DNA from: Sulfuritalea sp.
Lineage (GTDB): Bacteria > Pseudomonadota > Gammaproteobacteria > Burkholderiales > Rhodocyclaceae
DNA length: 64,000 nt
Reading direction: 5' to 3'
Assembly (NCBI GenBank): GCA_023700805.1
Contig: JAMPYF010000020.1
Span: forward strand, 18,142 to 82,141
The position numbers and the translations under genes are program-made. Under the pieces are notes generated by a model that had not been told where the DNA came from, did no database searches, and saw only the letters and a program-made list of their open reading frames with translations. This document shows positions 1 to 10,924 of this stretch, piece by piece; positions within the stretch are counted from its first letter, which is position 1, and every line of letters begins with the position of its first letter.

Positions 1-1
1 T

Positions 2-313
2 GCCGGCTCGGTACCGGCGGCCCCTCAGGTCCCGCCACCCGACGAGGATTTGCCCGTCCTTACCGACATCGTCACGGAACAGGAAGCCGCTCTGGCTACC
101 GCGCCGCCGCACCTGCAGGAACATCTCGATGCCTTGCGCGAGGAACTTTCGCGCTGGCTTGAGCAGGAATTGCCGCACGCGGTCCTGAAAGTTACAGATG
201 GATTGGCGGATCAACTGATGGGAGAACTCACCCATCAAGCCGAAAAGAAGCTGCTACCGCGCCTGATTGCGAGACTCGACGGTACTGCCGACCAGAACCC
301 GGTGGAAGAATGA
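2..313 (+). CDS. Unknown protein, 3' part only (gene begins before the window)
   Basis: The reading frame is open from the first bases of the window to a TGA at 311-313, so this is the C-terminal part of a longer protein. A TTG at 50 could start a shorter 87-residue product, but the open frame continues upstream through a Pro/Ala-rich stretch. The visible part has the string PVLTDIV, then a charged, probably helical segment with regularly spaced Leu and Glu. The PVLTD motif after a Pro-rich linker recalls small uncharacterised betaproteobacterial proteins (DUF2486-like), but that is a weak memory match. No function is assigned. Confidence 0.5.
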   Translation, partial: AGSVPAAPQVPPPDEDLPVLTDIVTEQEAALATAPPHLQEHLDALREELSRWLEQELPHAVLKVTDGLADQLMGELTHQAEKKLLPRLIARLDGTADQNPVEE

Positions 314-362
314 ATCCGGGTGGGACCGACTTTCCCGGCGGTGCCCCGGGTCGATTCGGCAA

Positions 363-971
363 TCAGCCCGGCGGGACGGTTTCCGCGAACGCGGGACGCT
401 GCATCAGTTTTTCATACAGCAGCGACAGATTGGGGTAGTCCTCGCGCCACCGAATGTCGCCGAGGCGGAAGGATACATAACCCAGCGCACAGCCGACGGC
501 GATGTCCGCCAGCGAGAGGCTGTTGCCATGGCACCAGGGCTGCTCGCCCAGATCTTCCGACATGGCTTTCAGCGCCTGGGTGGTCTTGCCGCGCTGCCTT
601 GCTATCCATGACGGACTGCGCTCGCCAAGGGGACGCTGCGCCTCGAGAAACGCTGCCACGGCGGCATCCAGCACGCCGTCCGCAAGGGCCTCCCAACGCT
701 TGACGCTGATGCGCTCGCGGCCGGATGCCGGCAGCAGGCGACTGTTGGGTGCCACCATATCCAGATACTCGGCGATGACCCGGGAGTCGTAGAGCGTGCT
801 GTTATCGTCCAGCACCAGCACGGGAACCTTGCCCAACGGATTGAGCGCAGTCACCTGGTTGCCCTCCGCCCACGGCGAATCGATGACCAGATCGTAGTCG
901 ATCTTCTTTTCCGCGAGCACGATGCGTATCTTGCGGACATAAGGACTGGTAAGGGAACCGATCAGTTTCAT
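363..971 (-). CDS. Glutathione S-transferase family protein
   Basis: A 202-residue protein, the normal length for a bacterial GST. The N-terminal thioredoxin-like domain (about residues 1-80) begins MKLIGSLTSPYVRKIRI. It carries the cis-proline motif KVPVL and the glutathione gamma-glutamyl contact DSRVIAEYL. The C-terminal all-helical domain contains SLADIAVGCALGYVSFRLG, the conserved N-capping box of GST helix 6. The closest named relatives by motif are YibF/YliJ-type GSTs, whose substrates are not settled. It is transcribed away from purB and is probably monocistronic. The family call is secure; the substrate cannot be read from sequence. Confidence 0.9.
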   Translation of the reverse strand: MKLIGSLTSPYVRKIRIVLAEKKIDYDLVIDSPWAEGNQVTALNPLGKVPVLVLDDNSTLYDSRVIAEYLDMVAPNSRLLPASGRERISVKRWEALADGVLDAAVAAFLEAQRPLGERSPSWIARQRGKTTQALKAMSEDLGEQPWCHGNSLSLADIAVGCALGYVSFRLGDIRWREDYPNLSLLYEKLMQRPAFAETVPPG

Positions 972-1009
972 TGGGATGAATCACAAGGTTTCGGGCAAGG
1001 AAACTATAG

Positions 1010-2488
<1,479 letters not shown>

Positions 2489-2489
2489 C

Positions 2490-2819
2490 ATGGCGTTTGC
2501 CGACAATCTCAAACAGCTGCCCCGTATCTCGCATCTGGCCGCAATCCAGTTGCTGGACAATGAAGGCGCGGTTGCCGCGACGATAGAGAACAAGCCGGGC
2601 CAGACCGGCTCGCTTTCCGTCTACAACCATCTCGGGCAGATCTATGGCGCCATCACCGCCGAGGCTGCCAAAAAAGGCTTGGAACTGTATGCCGAACATA
2701 CGGACGATGCACGGCAGAATCCCGGCAAGCATCCCAACATCGACCGCCTTCTGGAACTGGCGGCCGACGGCAAGCGCCTGCTGCGCGTCAAACACCTCTT
2801 CGCCACGGGAATCGAATAG
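2490..2819 (+). CDS. DUF2322-type small protein of unknown function
   Basis: A 109-residue protein whose ATG lies one base after the purB stop, so it is probably co-transcribed and translationally coupled. It has no signal peptide or membrane segment. It reads as a compact alpha/beta protein (AAIQLLDNEGAVAATIENKPG, then a basic C-terminal part with NPGKHPNIDRLLEL). I recall proteins like this annotated as DUF2322 in Rhodocyclales and relatives, next to purB or GST genes; that assignment is from memory. No catalytic motif is visible and no function should be inferred beyond the purB linkage. Confidence 0.75.
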   Translation: MAFADNLKQLPRISHLAAIQLLDNEGAVAATIENKPGQTGSLSVYNHLGQIYGAITAEAAKKGLELYAEHTDDARQNPGKHPNIDRLLELAADGKRLLRVKHLFATGIE

Positions 2820-2981
2820 CCGATGCCATCTCCGGCATGTTGGGCGATACCCGGCGAGCTCCTGCGTCCGTAACCCAGGTCACTTATCCTTTGACGGAAG
2901 CATGGAATAATTTCCGGACACTGATCGTATACCGGATGCCGGTACCTGCTGGCCTTCCCCTCGACAGAAAAAGGAGTTCAC

Positions 2982-3452
2982 ATGAAATTCAACAAGTTCG
3001 TCGTCGCCACTCTCACCATTGGTCTTTCCGGCGCAGCATTGGCGCAAACGATAGGCAAAGCCGAAGACCAGATTCGCTGGCGCCAATCGGTCATGCAGAC
3101 TCAGGGCTGGAGCATGGCCCGCATCAAGGCCAATCTCGAAGGCAGCTACAACAAGGACCAGGTGATCCAGGCCGCCAATACGATTCAGGCGATCGCCAAT
3201 TCAGGTTCGGGCGGGCTCTTCCAGCCGGGAACCGACACCGGCAAGGGCTGGCGCGAGACCAACGTGAAGCCGGAAATGTTCAAGGATGCCGCCAAATTGA
3301 AGGAAGTCGGCAGCGCCTACAACAAGGAAGCCAATGAAATGGCCAGGGTCGCCGCCAGCGGCGACGCCGCTGCGGTCAAGGTCCAGTTCGGCAATCTGGG
3401 CAAGGCCTGCAAGGGCTGCCACGACGAATTCCGCAAGGAAGAAAAGAAGTAA
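2982..3452 (+). CDS. cycP: Cytochrome c' (periplasmic high-spin c-type cytochrome)
   Basis: 156 residues starting with a clear Sec signal peptide (MKFNKFVVATLTIGLSGAALAQ), then a four-helix-bundle cytochrome c' domain. The single haem-binding motif is C143-K-G-C146-H147, close to the C-terminus as is usual for this family. The family binds NO and CO at a five-coordinate haem in the periplasm and is associated with NO tolerance in denitrifiers and sulfur oxidisers. An AAGGAG ribosome-binding site lies just upstream of the ATG. The gene stands alone and ends at a strong hairpin shared with the convergent cytochrome b561 gene. Confidence 0.92.
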   Translation: MKFNKFVVATLTIGLSGAALAQTIGKAEDQIRWRQSVMQTQGWSMARIKANLEGSYNKDQVIQAANTIQAIANSGSGGLFQPGTDTGKGWRETNVKPEMFKDAAKLKEVGSAYNKEANEMARVAASGDAAAVKVQFGNLGKACKGCHDEFRKEEKK

Positions 3453-3479
3453 ATCTCGCCGTCGAAAATATCGGTACAG

Positions 3480-3509
3480 CGCAACGGCCATCTTCGGGTG
3501 GCCGTTGCG
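3480..3509. terminator. Hairpin terminator between convergent cycP and cytochrome b561 genes
   Basis: A perfect 11-bp inverted repeat (arm CGCAACGGCCA at 3480-3490 and its complement at 3499-3509) with an 8-base loop. It lies in the 59-bp gap between two convergent stop codons. There is only a weak T-rich tail (TCTTACC) on the plus side. It probably ends transcription from both sides. Confidence 0.7.
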
Positions 3510-3511
3510 TC

Positions 3512-4192
3512 TTACCAGTTCGGCGCAGCGGCAGGCGCCGCGGCAGGCGGGGGCGGGATCCAGGCGCCGCTGGCGCCGTAGGCTGCGCCCAATGCAATCG
3601 ACAGCGCGAAGCAGAAGGCCAGCGCTCCGCCACCCTTCGCCGTCTCGCCAGCACCAACTTTCCAGCCCGTGATCATCGGCATGATCAGGGTTTGCTTCCT
3701 GAAGCGGACGTAATAGGCGATGGCACCCAGGTGGGCCAGGACCAGAAGGATGGTCAGGGGCTCGATCAGGCGATGGATGCCGGCCACCCGATCCGAGAAC
3801 TCCTTGCCGACCAGGGCGTAGAGCGGTCCCTCGAAGGCGATGTCATCGTTGGCGAACAAGCCGGTCGCCACCAGCAGCAGGAGCGTGCCCAACATGGCCA
3901 AGACCGACAGCGCGCCGAGCGGGTTGTGCCCTTCGCCCTGCCACTGTCCGCGGATATAGTCGTTGATGGCGCGCGGCCTGGGCACGAACTGGCTGAAGCG
4001 CGCGTAGGTGGAGCCGACAAGACCCCAGACCAGGCGAAACGCCAGCAAACCGACCACGGTCACGCCGATGCGCCCATGCCAGACCATGGCATTGCCGCCT
4101 ATTTTCACCGTCACGAAGGAGCCGACCACGCAGAGCGCCAAAGTCCAGTGAAACACCCGGGTCGGCAGATCCCAGACGCGGATGCGTTGCAT
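3512..4192 (-). CDS. Cytochrome b561-type membrane protein (dihaem, Ni-Fe hydrogenase b-subunit-like)
   Basis: 226 residues from the ATG at 4192, which overlaps the secF stop by one base (TGATG), so translation is coupled to secF. The protein begins MQRIRVWDLPTRVFHWTLA, the standard start of the cytochrome b561/HupC-type superfamily, where the His after VF is a haem ligand. Four to five hydrophobic segments follow, with further candidate ligand His residues in VWHGRIG, GIHRLIE and LAHLGA. Such proteins pass electrons between quinones and periplasmic c-type cytochromes. The tail is rich in Pro and Ala. Residues KVGAGETA near the C-terminus are encoded by a copy of the dispersed 24-nt repeat. 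The physiological partner is unknown; the soluble cytochrome c' gene is convergent with it. Confidence 0.85.
   Translation of the reverse strand: MQRIRVWDLPTRVFHWTLALCVVGSFVTVKIGGNAMVWHGRIGVTVVGLLAFRLVWGLVGSTYARFSQFVPRPRAINDYIRGQWQGEGHNPLGALSVLAMLGTLLLLVATGLFANDDIAFEGPLYALVGKEFSDRVAGIHRLIEPLTILLVLAHLGAIAYYVRFRKQTLIMPMITGWKVGAGETAKGGGALAFCFALSIALGAAYGASGAWIPPPPAAAPAAAPNW
3638..3661 (+). repeat. Dispersed 24-nt repeat, copy 1 (inside cytochrome b561)
   Basis: Matches the consensus CGCCGT, two variable bases (here CT), then CGCCAGCRCCAACT plus TT. It lies antisense to the gene, so the gene strand reads Lys-Val-Gly-Ala-Gly-Glu-Thr-Ala. This is identical in frame and nearly identical in sequence to the copy inside queA. 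Confidence 0.8.
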
Positions 4193-5163
4193 CAGACCAC
4201 GGCTTCCTGCTTTTCTACCTTGGGCTTGACGAACTGCTCGCGCGACACGCCCAGCCACATGACCAGGGGGCTCGCCACCAGCACCGACGAATAGATGCCG
4301 AACAGGATGCCGATGGTCAGCGCCAGGGCGAAGTAGTGCAGTGCCGCGCCACCGAAGATCAGCATCGAGGTGACCATCATCTGCGTCGAGCCGTGGGTGA
4401 TGATGGTGCGCGAGATGGTGCTGGTGATGGCGTGGTCGAGCACCTGCGGCGTGGTCATGCCGCGCTTCTTCTTGAAGGTTTCGCGCACCCGGTCGAACAC
4501 CACCACCGACTCGTTGACCGAATAGCCCAGCACCGCCAGCACGGCCGCCAGCACCGGCAGCGAGAACTCCCACTGGAAGAAGGCGAAGAAGCCGAGGATG
4601 ATCACCACGTCATGCATGTTGGCGATGATGGCGGAGAGGGCGAAGCGCCATTCGAAGCGGAAGGCCAGATACAGCATGATGCCGACCACCACCAGCAGCA
4701 GCGCCAGCGCGCCGTCTTCGGCGAGTTCCTTGCCGACCTGCGGCCCGACGAACTCCACCCGCTTGAGTTCGGGCGTTGTCGCCGGCGCCTTGCTCTGCAC
4801 TACCTTCGGGTCGGCGCCAGCGCCAACTTTCATCAGCGAGGCCATGACCTGCTCGCCGACCTTGGAGCTCTCGGCGCCCTTGGTCAGCGGGACGCGGATC
4901 AGCACGTCGCGCGAGGAGCCGAAGTTCTGCACCTGCGGGTCGACAAACCCGTCGGACTCCAGTTGCTGGCGGATCTGTCGCAAGTCGGGCGCCTGGGCGT
5001 AGCTGACTTCCATCAGGGTGCCGCCAGTGAACTCGACGGAAAAATGCAACCCCTTGGTGCTCAGGAAGAACACCGCCAGCAAAAAGGTGATCAACGAAAT
5101 GATGTTGAACACCAGGGCATGGCGCATGAAGGGAATGTCTTTGCGTATGCGGAAAAATTCCAT
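4192..5163 (-). CDS. secF: Protein translocase subunit SecF
   Basis: 323 residues, the typical SecF length. Together with SecD it forms the RND-fold membrane complex that uses the proton motive force to complete Sec-dependent export and maintain SecYEG cycling. Visible hallmarks are a first membrane helix (HALVFNIISLITFLLAVFF), the SecF motif VEFTGGTLMEV, a periplasmic domain, and the five-helix block with GYSVNESVVVFDRVRE. It starts one base after the secD stop. Compared with usual SecF, the periplasmic domain has an Ala/Gly/Pro-containing stretch (about residues 110-135, VGAGADPKVVQSKAPATT). That stretch includes a partial copy of the dispersed repeat. Confidence 0.97.
   Translation of the reverse strand: MEFFRIRKDIPFMRHALVFNIISLITFLLAVFFLSTKGLHFSVEFTGGTLMEVSYAQAPDLRQIRQQLESDGFVDPQVQNFGSSRDVLIRVPLTKGAESSKVGEQVMASLMKVGAGADPKVVQSKAPATTPELKRVEFVGPQVGKELAEDGALALLLVVVGIMLYLAFRFEWRFALSAIIANMHDVVIILGFFAFFQWEFSLPVLAAVLAVLGYSVNESVVVFDRVRETFKKKRGMTTPQVLDHAITSTISRTIITHGSTQMMVTSMLIFGGAALHYFALALTIGILFGIYSSVLVASPLVMWLGVSREQFVKPKVEKQEAVV
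4815..4830 (+). repeat. Dispersed repeat, copy 2 (partial, inside secF)
   Basis: Sixteen bases identical to the 3' part of the consensus (CGCCAGCGCCAACTTT); the 5' third is not conserved. On the secF strand it encodes Lys-Val-Gly-Ala-Gly, the same frame as the other antisense copies. Confidence 0.6.
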
Positions 5164-5164
5164 G

Positions 5165-7033
5165 TCAGACTCCCGGTTTCCAGACTTGCCCGATGCTCAC
5201 CGCTTCCAGCTTGCGGCGGCGCCCGTAGATCCAGTTGATCAGCGCACGCGAGACCACGACCGAACTGAAGATCGAGGTCAGGATGCCCAGGCAATGCACC
5301 ACGGCAAACCCGCGCACCGGACCGGAGCCAAAAATCAGCAGCGCGATGCCGGCGATCAGCGTCGTGATGTTCGAGTCGAGAATGGTCGCCCAGGCGCGCT
5401 CGTAGCCGGCGGTGATCGCCGCCTGCGGCGAATTTCCGCCACGCAGTTCCTCGCGCACGCGCTCGTTGATCAGCACGTTGGCATCGATCGCCATGCCCAG
5501 GGTCAGGGCGATGGCCGCAATGCCGGGCAGGGTCAGCGTCGCCTGCAGCAGCGACAGCAGAGCCACCAGGAACAGCAGGTTGGCCGACAGCGCGAACACC
5601 GAGACGAGGCCGAACAGCAAATAGTAGGACATCATGAACACGGCGATGGCAATGAAGCCCCACATCGTCGAGTTGAAGCCCTTGGCGATATTCTCGGCAC
5701 CCAGGCTGGGGCCGACGGTGCGCTCCTCGATGATTTCCATCGGCGCCGCCAGCGAGCCGGCCCGCAGCAGCAGGGCGACATCGTGGGCTTCGACGGTGCT
5801 CATGCGGCCCGAGATCTGCACGCGGCCGCCGCCGATCTCGGTGCGGATCACCGGCGCCGTGACCACCTCGCCCTTGCCCTTTTCGATCAACAGAATGGCC
5901 ATGCGCTTGCCCACGCTCTCGCGCGTCACGTCCTTGAAGATGCGTGCGCCCGCGGAATCGAGCGACAGGTGCACCGCCGGTTCCTGGGTCTGGTTGTCGA
6001 ATCCGGGCTGGGCATCGGTCAGGCGCTCGCCGGTCAACACCACCTGCTTCTTCACCAGCAGGCCGCGGCCGCCGCGCTCGACGTAGTATTCGGTGCCGGG
6101 AGGCGGCTGGCCGCGGGCGGCCTGATCCATGACGCTCGGATTGGCGCTGGCCTCGTCATCGACCATGCGCACTTCCAGCGTCGCGGTGCGGCCGAGTATG
6201 TCCTTGGCCTTGGCGGTGTCCTGCACCCCCGGCAGCTGCACCACGATCCGGTCTATGCCCTGCTGCTGGATCACCGGTTCGGCGACGCCGAGTTCGTTGA
6301 TCCGATTGTGCAGGGTGGTGATGTTCTGCTTGACGGCGAATTCCTGGATGCGCTTTTGCGCCACCGGCTTCAGCGTCGCCACCAGCTTGAGATCCGCACC
6401 GTCCTGGGCGTCGACCAATTCCAGGTCGGGCTGGCTGTCGGCCAGGACGCCGCGCGCCTTGTCGCGGGTCTCCGCCTCGCGGAAACGTATCGCCACGGTC
6501 TGCCCCTCGCGGCTGATGCCGCCATGACGGATGCTCTTGTCGCGCATCAGGCTGCGCAAATCGGCGCCGATCGAATCGAGGCGCTTGGTCAGCGCGCCCT
6601 TCATATCGACCTGCAACAGGAAATGCACGCCGCCGCGCAGATCGAGGCCGAGATACATCGGCAGGGCATTGATGCTGTTCAGCCAGTTGGGGGAATCCGA
6701 GACTAGGTTCAGCGCCACGCTGTAGGTCGCATCCGCCGCCACCGGATTCAGGGCCCTCTCGATGGCGTCCCGCGCCTTGAGCTGGGTATCGGTGTCGGCC
6801 AGCCGGACGCGCACGCTGTTGAGATCGAGCACCATGCCTTGCGGGGCGATCGATGCCGTCTTGAGCGCCGCTTCCACCTGGGCCAGGAGTTTGGCATCGA
6901 CCTTGTGCGTCGATTTGACGCTGGCCACCTGCACGGCCGGCGCCTCGCCGAAGAAGTTGGGCAGGGTGTAGAGCAGGCCAAGCACCAGGGCGATCAGCAC
7001 CGTGGCGTTTTTCCAGAGGGGGTAGCGGTTCAT
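5165..7033 (-). CDS. secD: Protein translocase subunit SecD
   Basis: 622 residues, close to E. coli SecD (615). It starts with a membrane segment (MNRYPLWKNATVLIALVLGLLYTLPNFFGE), then the family motif GLDLRGGVHFLLQVD in the large periplasmic P1 domain. A block of five membrane helices at the C-terminus contains GMAIDANVLINERVREELR, the helix carrying the proton-pathway Asp. It works with SecF and YajC in the accessory translocase complex. Gene order yajC-secD-secF downstream of queA-tgt is conserved in many proteobacteria. The ORF is intact with no unusual insertions. Confidence 0.98.
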   Translation of the reverse strand: MNRYPLWKNATVLIALVLGLLYTLPNFFGEAPAVQVASVKSTHKVDAKLLAQVEAALKTASIAPQGMVLDLNSVRVRLADTDTQLKARDAIERALNPVAADATYSVALNLVSDSPNWLNSINALPMYLGLDLRGGVHFLLQVDMKGALTKRLDSIGADLRSLMRDKSIRHGGISREGQTVAIRFREAETRDKARGVLADSQPDLELVDAQDGADLKLVATLKPVAQKRIQEFAVKQNITTLHNRINELGVAEPVIQQQGIDRIVVQLPGVQDTAKAKDILGRTATLEVRMVDDEASANPSVMDQAARGQPPPGTEYYVERGGRGLLVKKQVVLTGERLTDAQPGFDNQTQEPAVHLSLDSAGARIFKDVTRESVGKRMAILLIEKGKGEVVTAPVIRTEIGGGRVQISGRMSTVEAHDVALLLRAGSLAAPMEIIEERTVGPSLGAENIAKGFNSTMWGFIAIAVFMMSYYLLFGLVSVFALSANLLFLVALLSLLQATLTLPGIAAIALTLGMAIDANVLINERVREELRGGNSPQAAITAGYERAWATILDSNITTLIAGIALLIFGSGPVRGFAVVHCLGILTSIFSSVVVSRALINWIYGRRRKLEAVSIGQVWKPGV

Positions 7034-7077
7034 GGCGTGGTACCCGGCCCGCGCTTTGACGCGGCCGGCCCGAAAAA

Positions 7078-7422
7078 TTACAGGTTCTTCAGCGTACCCT
7101 TGGGCAGCAGCGCACCCACGGCGTTCTTCTGCACGGTGATCACCACCGGGCCATCCTTGCCTTCGGCCACTTCGAGGCTCAGGTAGTTTTCACCCACCTT
7201 GGCGATGCGGCCGGTGATGCCGCCCTGGGTGATCACTTCGTCGCCCTTGGCCAGTTCGCTGACCATTTTCTGCTGTTCCTTGGCCTTCTTCATCTGCGGC
7301 CGGATCATGACGAACCAGAGCACGATGAACATCAAAAGAATGGGCAGCATGCCCATCAGGCCGCCCGTCGGGTCGGCGGCGGCGGCGCCGGCCGCCTGTG
7401 CGTAAGCATTTGAAATCAGCAC
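7078..7422 (-). CDS. yajC: Sec translocon accessory protein YajC
   Basis: 114 residues with a single membrane helix (about residues 23-42, MLPILLMFIVLWFVMIRPQ) and a cytoplasmic tail with the signature RPQMKKAKEQQKMVSELAKGDEV. YajC binds SecDF in the holotranslocon. It precedes secD by 44 bp. Its upstream gap (7423-7580) separates it from tgt and holds two copies of an imperfect tandem repeat, so yajC may have its own regulation or processing site. Confidence 0.96.
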   Translation of the reverse strand: MLISNAYAQAAGAAAADPTGGLMGMLPILLMFIVLWFVMIRPQMKKAKEQQKMVSELAKGDEVITQGGITGRIAKVGENYLSLEVAEGKDGPVVITVQKNAVGALLPKGTLKNL

Positions 7423-7465
7423 TATGAATCTCCAGTAATGTCCAAAACGATGCGAAGCAGAGTGT

Positions 7466-7575
7466 CAGTGAAGGCTAATGACCGCGATAGCGGGCGTTAT
7501 GCCGAAGCTAAAACAAAGCGTTTCAATGAAGGCTCGCCTGCGATGCAGGCGTTACGCCGAAACTAAAATTAAGCG
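7466..7575. repeat. Two tandem imperfect ~52-bp repeats between tgt and yajC
   Basis: Unit 1 is 7466-7520 and unit 2 is 7524-7575. Each begins CARTGAAGGCT, contains a short internal inverted repeat (CCGCGATAGCGG in unit 1, CGCCTGCGATGCAGGCG in unit 2), then GCGTTAYGCCGAARCTAAAA. The differing hairpin sequences keep base pairing, which points to selected RNA structure or a REP-like element. They sit in the only sizeable gap of the queA-tgt-yajC-secDF run. Confidence 0.75.
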
Positions 7576-7580
7576 GCGGA

Positions 7581-9718
<2,138 letters not shown>

Positions 9719-9832
9719 CGGGAAGCGGGGAAGGGCTTGCAGCTTTGGCCGGCCCTGCATCGGCCGGCGCGCATGGTAGCAGAGCAGCGGCTATTCAGGC
9801 CGCAGGCGCCGCCGCATCCGCGATGCCGACGA

Positions 9833-10507
9833 TCAATTCGCCACGTCCAGGTCGCCATGGCGCCTGAACGCCGCCAGATCGACCAGAACCAGTTGCCCGT
9901 CGCGTTCCAGGATCAGGCCCTGGCCCATCAGGTCGCGCATCACGCGACTGACCATCTCGCGCGAAGCCCCGATCATCTTGGCGATATCCTGTTTGCTCAA
10001 CTTGTGCGTCACCACCTTGCGCCCGTCGATGGTCTCTGCCGCCTCGAGCAGCAGGCGTGCGACGCGTCCATAGACATCCAGCAGCGCCAGACTCTCGATG
10101 TTGCGGTCGGCCAGACGCAGGCGCTTGGTCAGGTTGCGCATGATGAACAGGGAAACATCGGGATTTTCCACCAGGCAATGCTTGAAATCCGCCTTGCCCA
10201 TCACCACGACTTCGCTTTGTTCGACGGCCAGCACCGTGGCCGAACGCGGATGGTCGTCGAGCACGCCCATTTCGCCGAACAACTCGCCGGGACCGAGCAT
10301 CGACAGGATGACCTCACGGCCCTCCTCGTCGCTGACCTGCACCTTCAAGGAGCCCGAAAGCACGAAGTAGATGTTGTCGGTACTGTCGCCGGCATGCAGC
10401 GCGACGGTATTTCGCGGGATCTGGCGCAGCATCGCGACGCGGGTCAGCGGCTTCAGGCATTCGTCATCGAGCATCTCGAAGATCGGCAACGCCCGCAGGA
10501 CGGTCAT
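9833..10507 (-). CDS. Crp/Fnr-family transcriptional regulator
   Basis: 224 residues from the ATG at 10507 (MTVLRALPIFEMLDDECLK). An N-terminal cyclic-nucleotide-binding-like beta barrel (about residues 1-115) has DNIYFVLSGSLKVQV, the GELFGEMG phosphate-binding-cassette position, and RSATV. A long dimerisation helix and a C-terminal winged helix-turn-helix follow (LSKQDIAKMIGASREMVSRVMRDL), with the Crp-type recognition helix ASREMVSR. There are no Fnr-type N-terminal cysteines for a 4Fe-4S cluster. The cassette keeps Glu and Arg, so cAMP or c-di-nucleotide binding is possible but not proven. The upstream frame to 10684 overlaps the tRNA and is not coding. Confidence 0.9.
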   Translation of the reverse strand: MTVLRALPIFEMLDDECLKPLTRVAMLRQIPRNTVALHAGDSTDNIYFVLSGSLKVQVSDEEGREVILSMLGPGELFGEMGVLDDHPRSATVLAVEQSEVVVMGKADFKHCLVENPDVSLFIMRNLTKRLRLADRNIESLALLDVYGRVARLLLEAAETIDGRKVVTHKLSKQDIAKMIGASREMVSRVMRDLMGQGLILERDGQLVLVDLAAFRRHGDLDVAN

Positions 10508-10654
10508 TGAAACTCCAACATTCCGCGCAATCACTACGTCCCCTCCGTGAAAACCACTACATCGCACCGGGAGCCAAGTGTAATCGGAATATCGCCGATT
10601 TTCCTGCCGGCGTCCGTCCTGCCGGCCCGGCCCGGTTTGCCAGAGAAATATTGT

Positions 10655-10739
10655 TGGTGCCGGGGGGGGAAGTCGAATCCCCATGCCTTGCGGCGGCGGT
10701 GTTTGAGACCGCTACGTCTACCGATTCCGTCACCCCGGC
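10655..10739 (-). tRNA. tRNA-Leu (anticodon CAA)
   Basis: The minus strand folds as an 85-nt class II tRNA. The acceptor stem is GCCGGGG paired with CCCCGGC, followed by an encoded CCA. The anticodon stem-loop is GCGGT-CTCAAAC-ACCGC with anticodon CAA. A long variable arm and a T arm (GGGGA, loop TTCGACT minus its paired ends, TCCCC) follow. The long variable arm and the CAA anticodon identify leucine (UUG codons). An 8-C run spans the T-arm/acceptor junction. Confidence 0.95.
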
Positions 10740-10781
10740 CCGGGATGTCGCAGCACTGAGCATGCGGCACGCGAGGCGCGC

Positions 10782-10810
10782 ATTATCCGACAAACCCGGG
10801 CGTCCCACAA
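10782..10810 (-). promoter_or_regulatory. Sigma-70-type promoter of tRNA-Leu
   Basis: On the minus strand there is a -35 TTGTGG (10805-10810), an exact 17-bp spacer and a -10 GATAAT (10782-10787), followed by a very GC-rich discriminator (GCGCGCC). GC-rich discriminators are typical of stringently controlled stable-RNA promoters. The predicted start lies about 35 nt before the mature tRNA 5' end. Confidence 0.65.
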
Positions 10811-10912
10811 TCCACCGGAAGACGAAAAAGCCGCATCGACGCACGGCGCCGCTCAGGAGGGTCATGATCGGGATGCCGCCGCGGCGCGGCAACTCATGAT
10901 TTGCAATGCGCC

Positions 10913-10918
10913 TATAAT
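10913..10918 (+). promoter_or_regulatory. TATAAT box immediately before the kup start codon
   Basis: A perfect TATAAT lies six bases before the kup ATG. If it is used as a -10 element, transcription would begin at or next to the ATG, giving a leaderless mRNA. No Shine-Dalgarno sequence is seen before this ATG, and no good -35 is visible around 10889-10896. Confidence 0.35.
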
Positions 10919-10924
10919 TATTAA

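Noticed and set aside
10507..10684. N-terminal extension of the Crp/Fnr regulator
   Set aside because: It would run into the tRNA-Leu gene and is not family-like; the ATG at 10507 gives the usual length.
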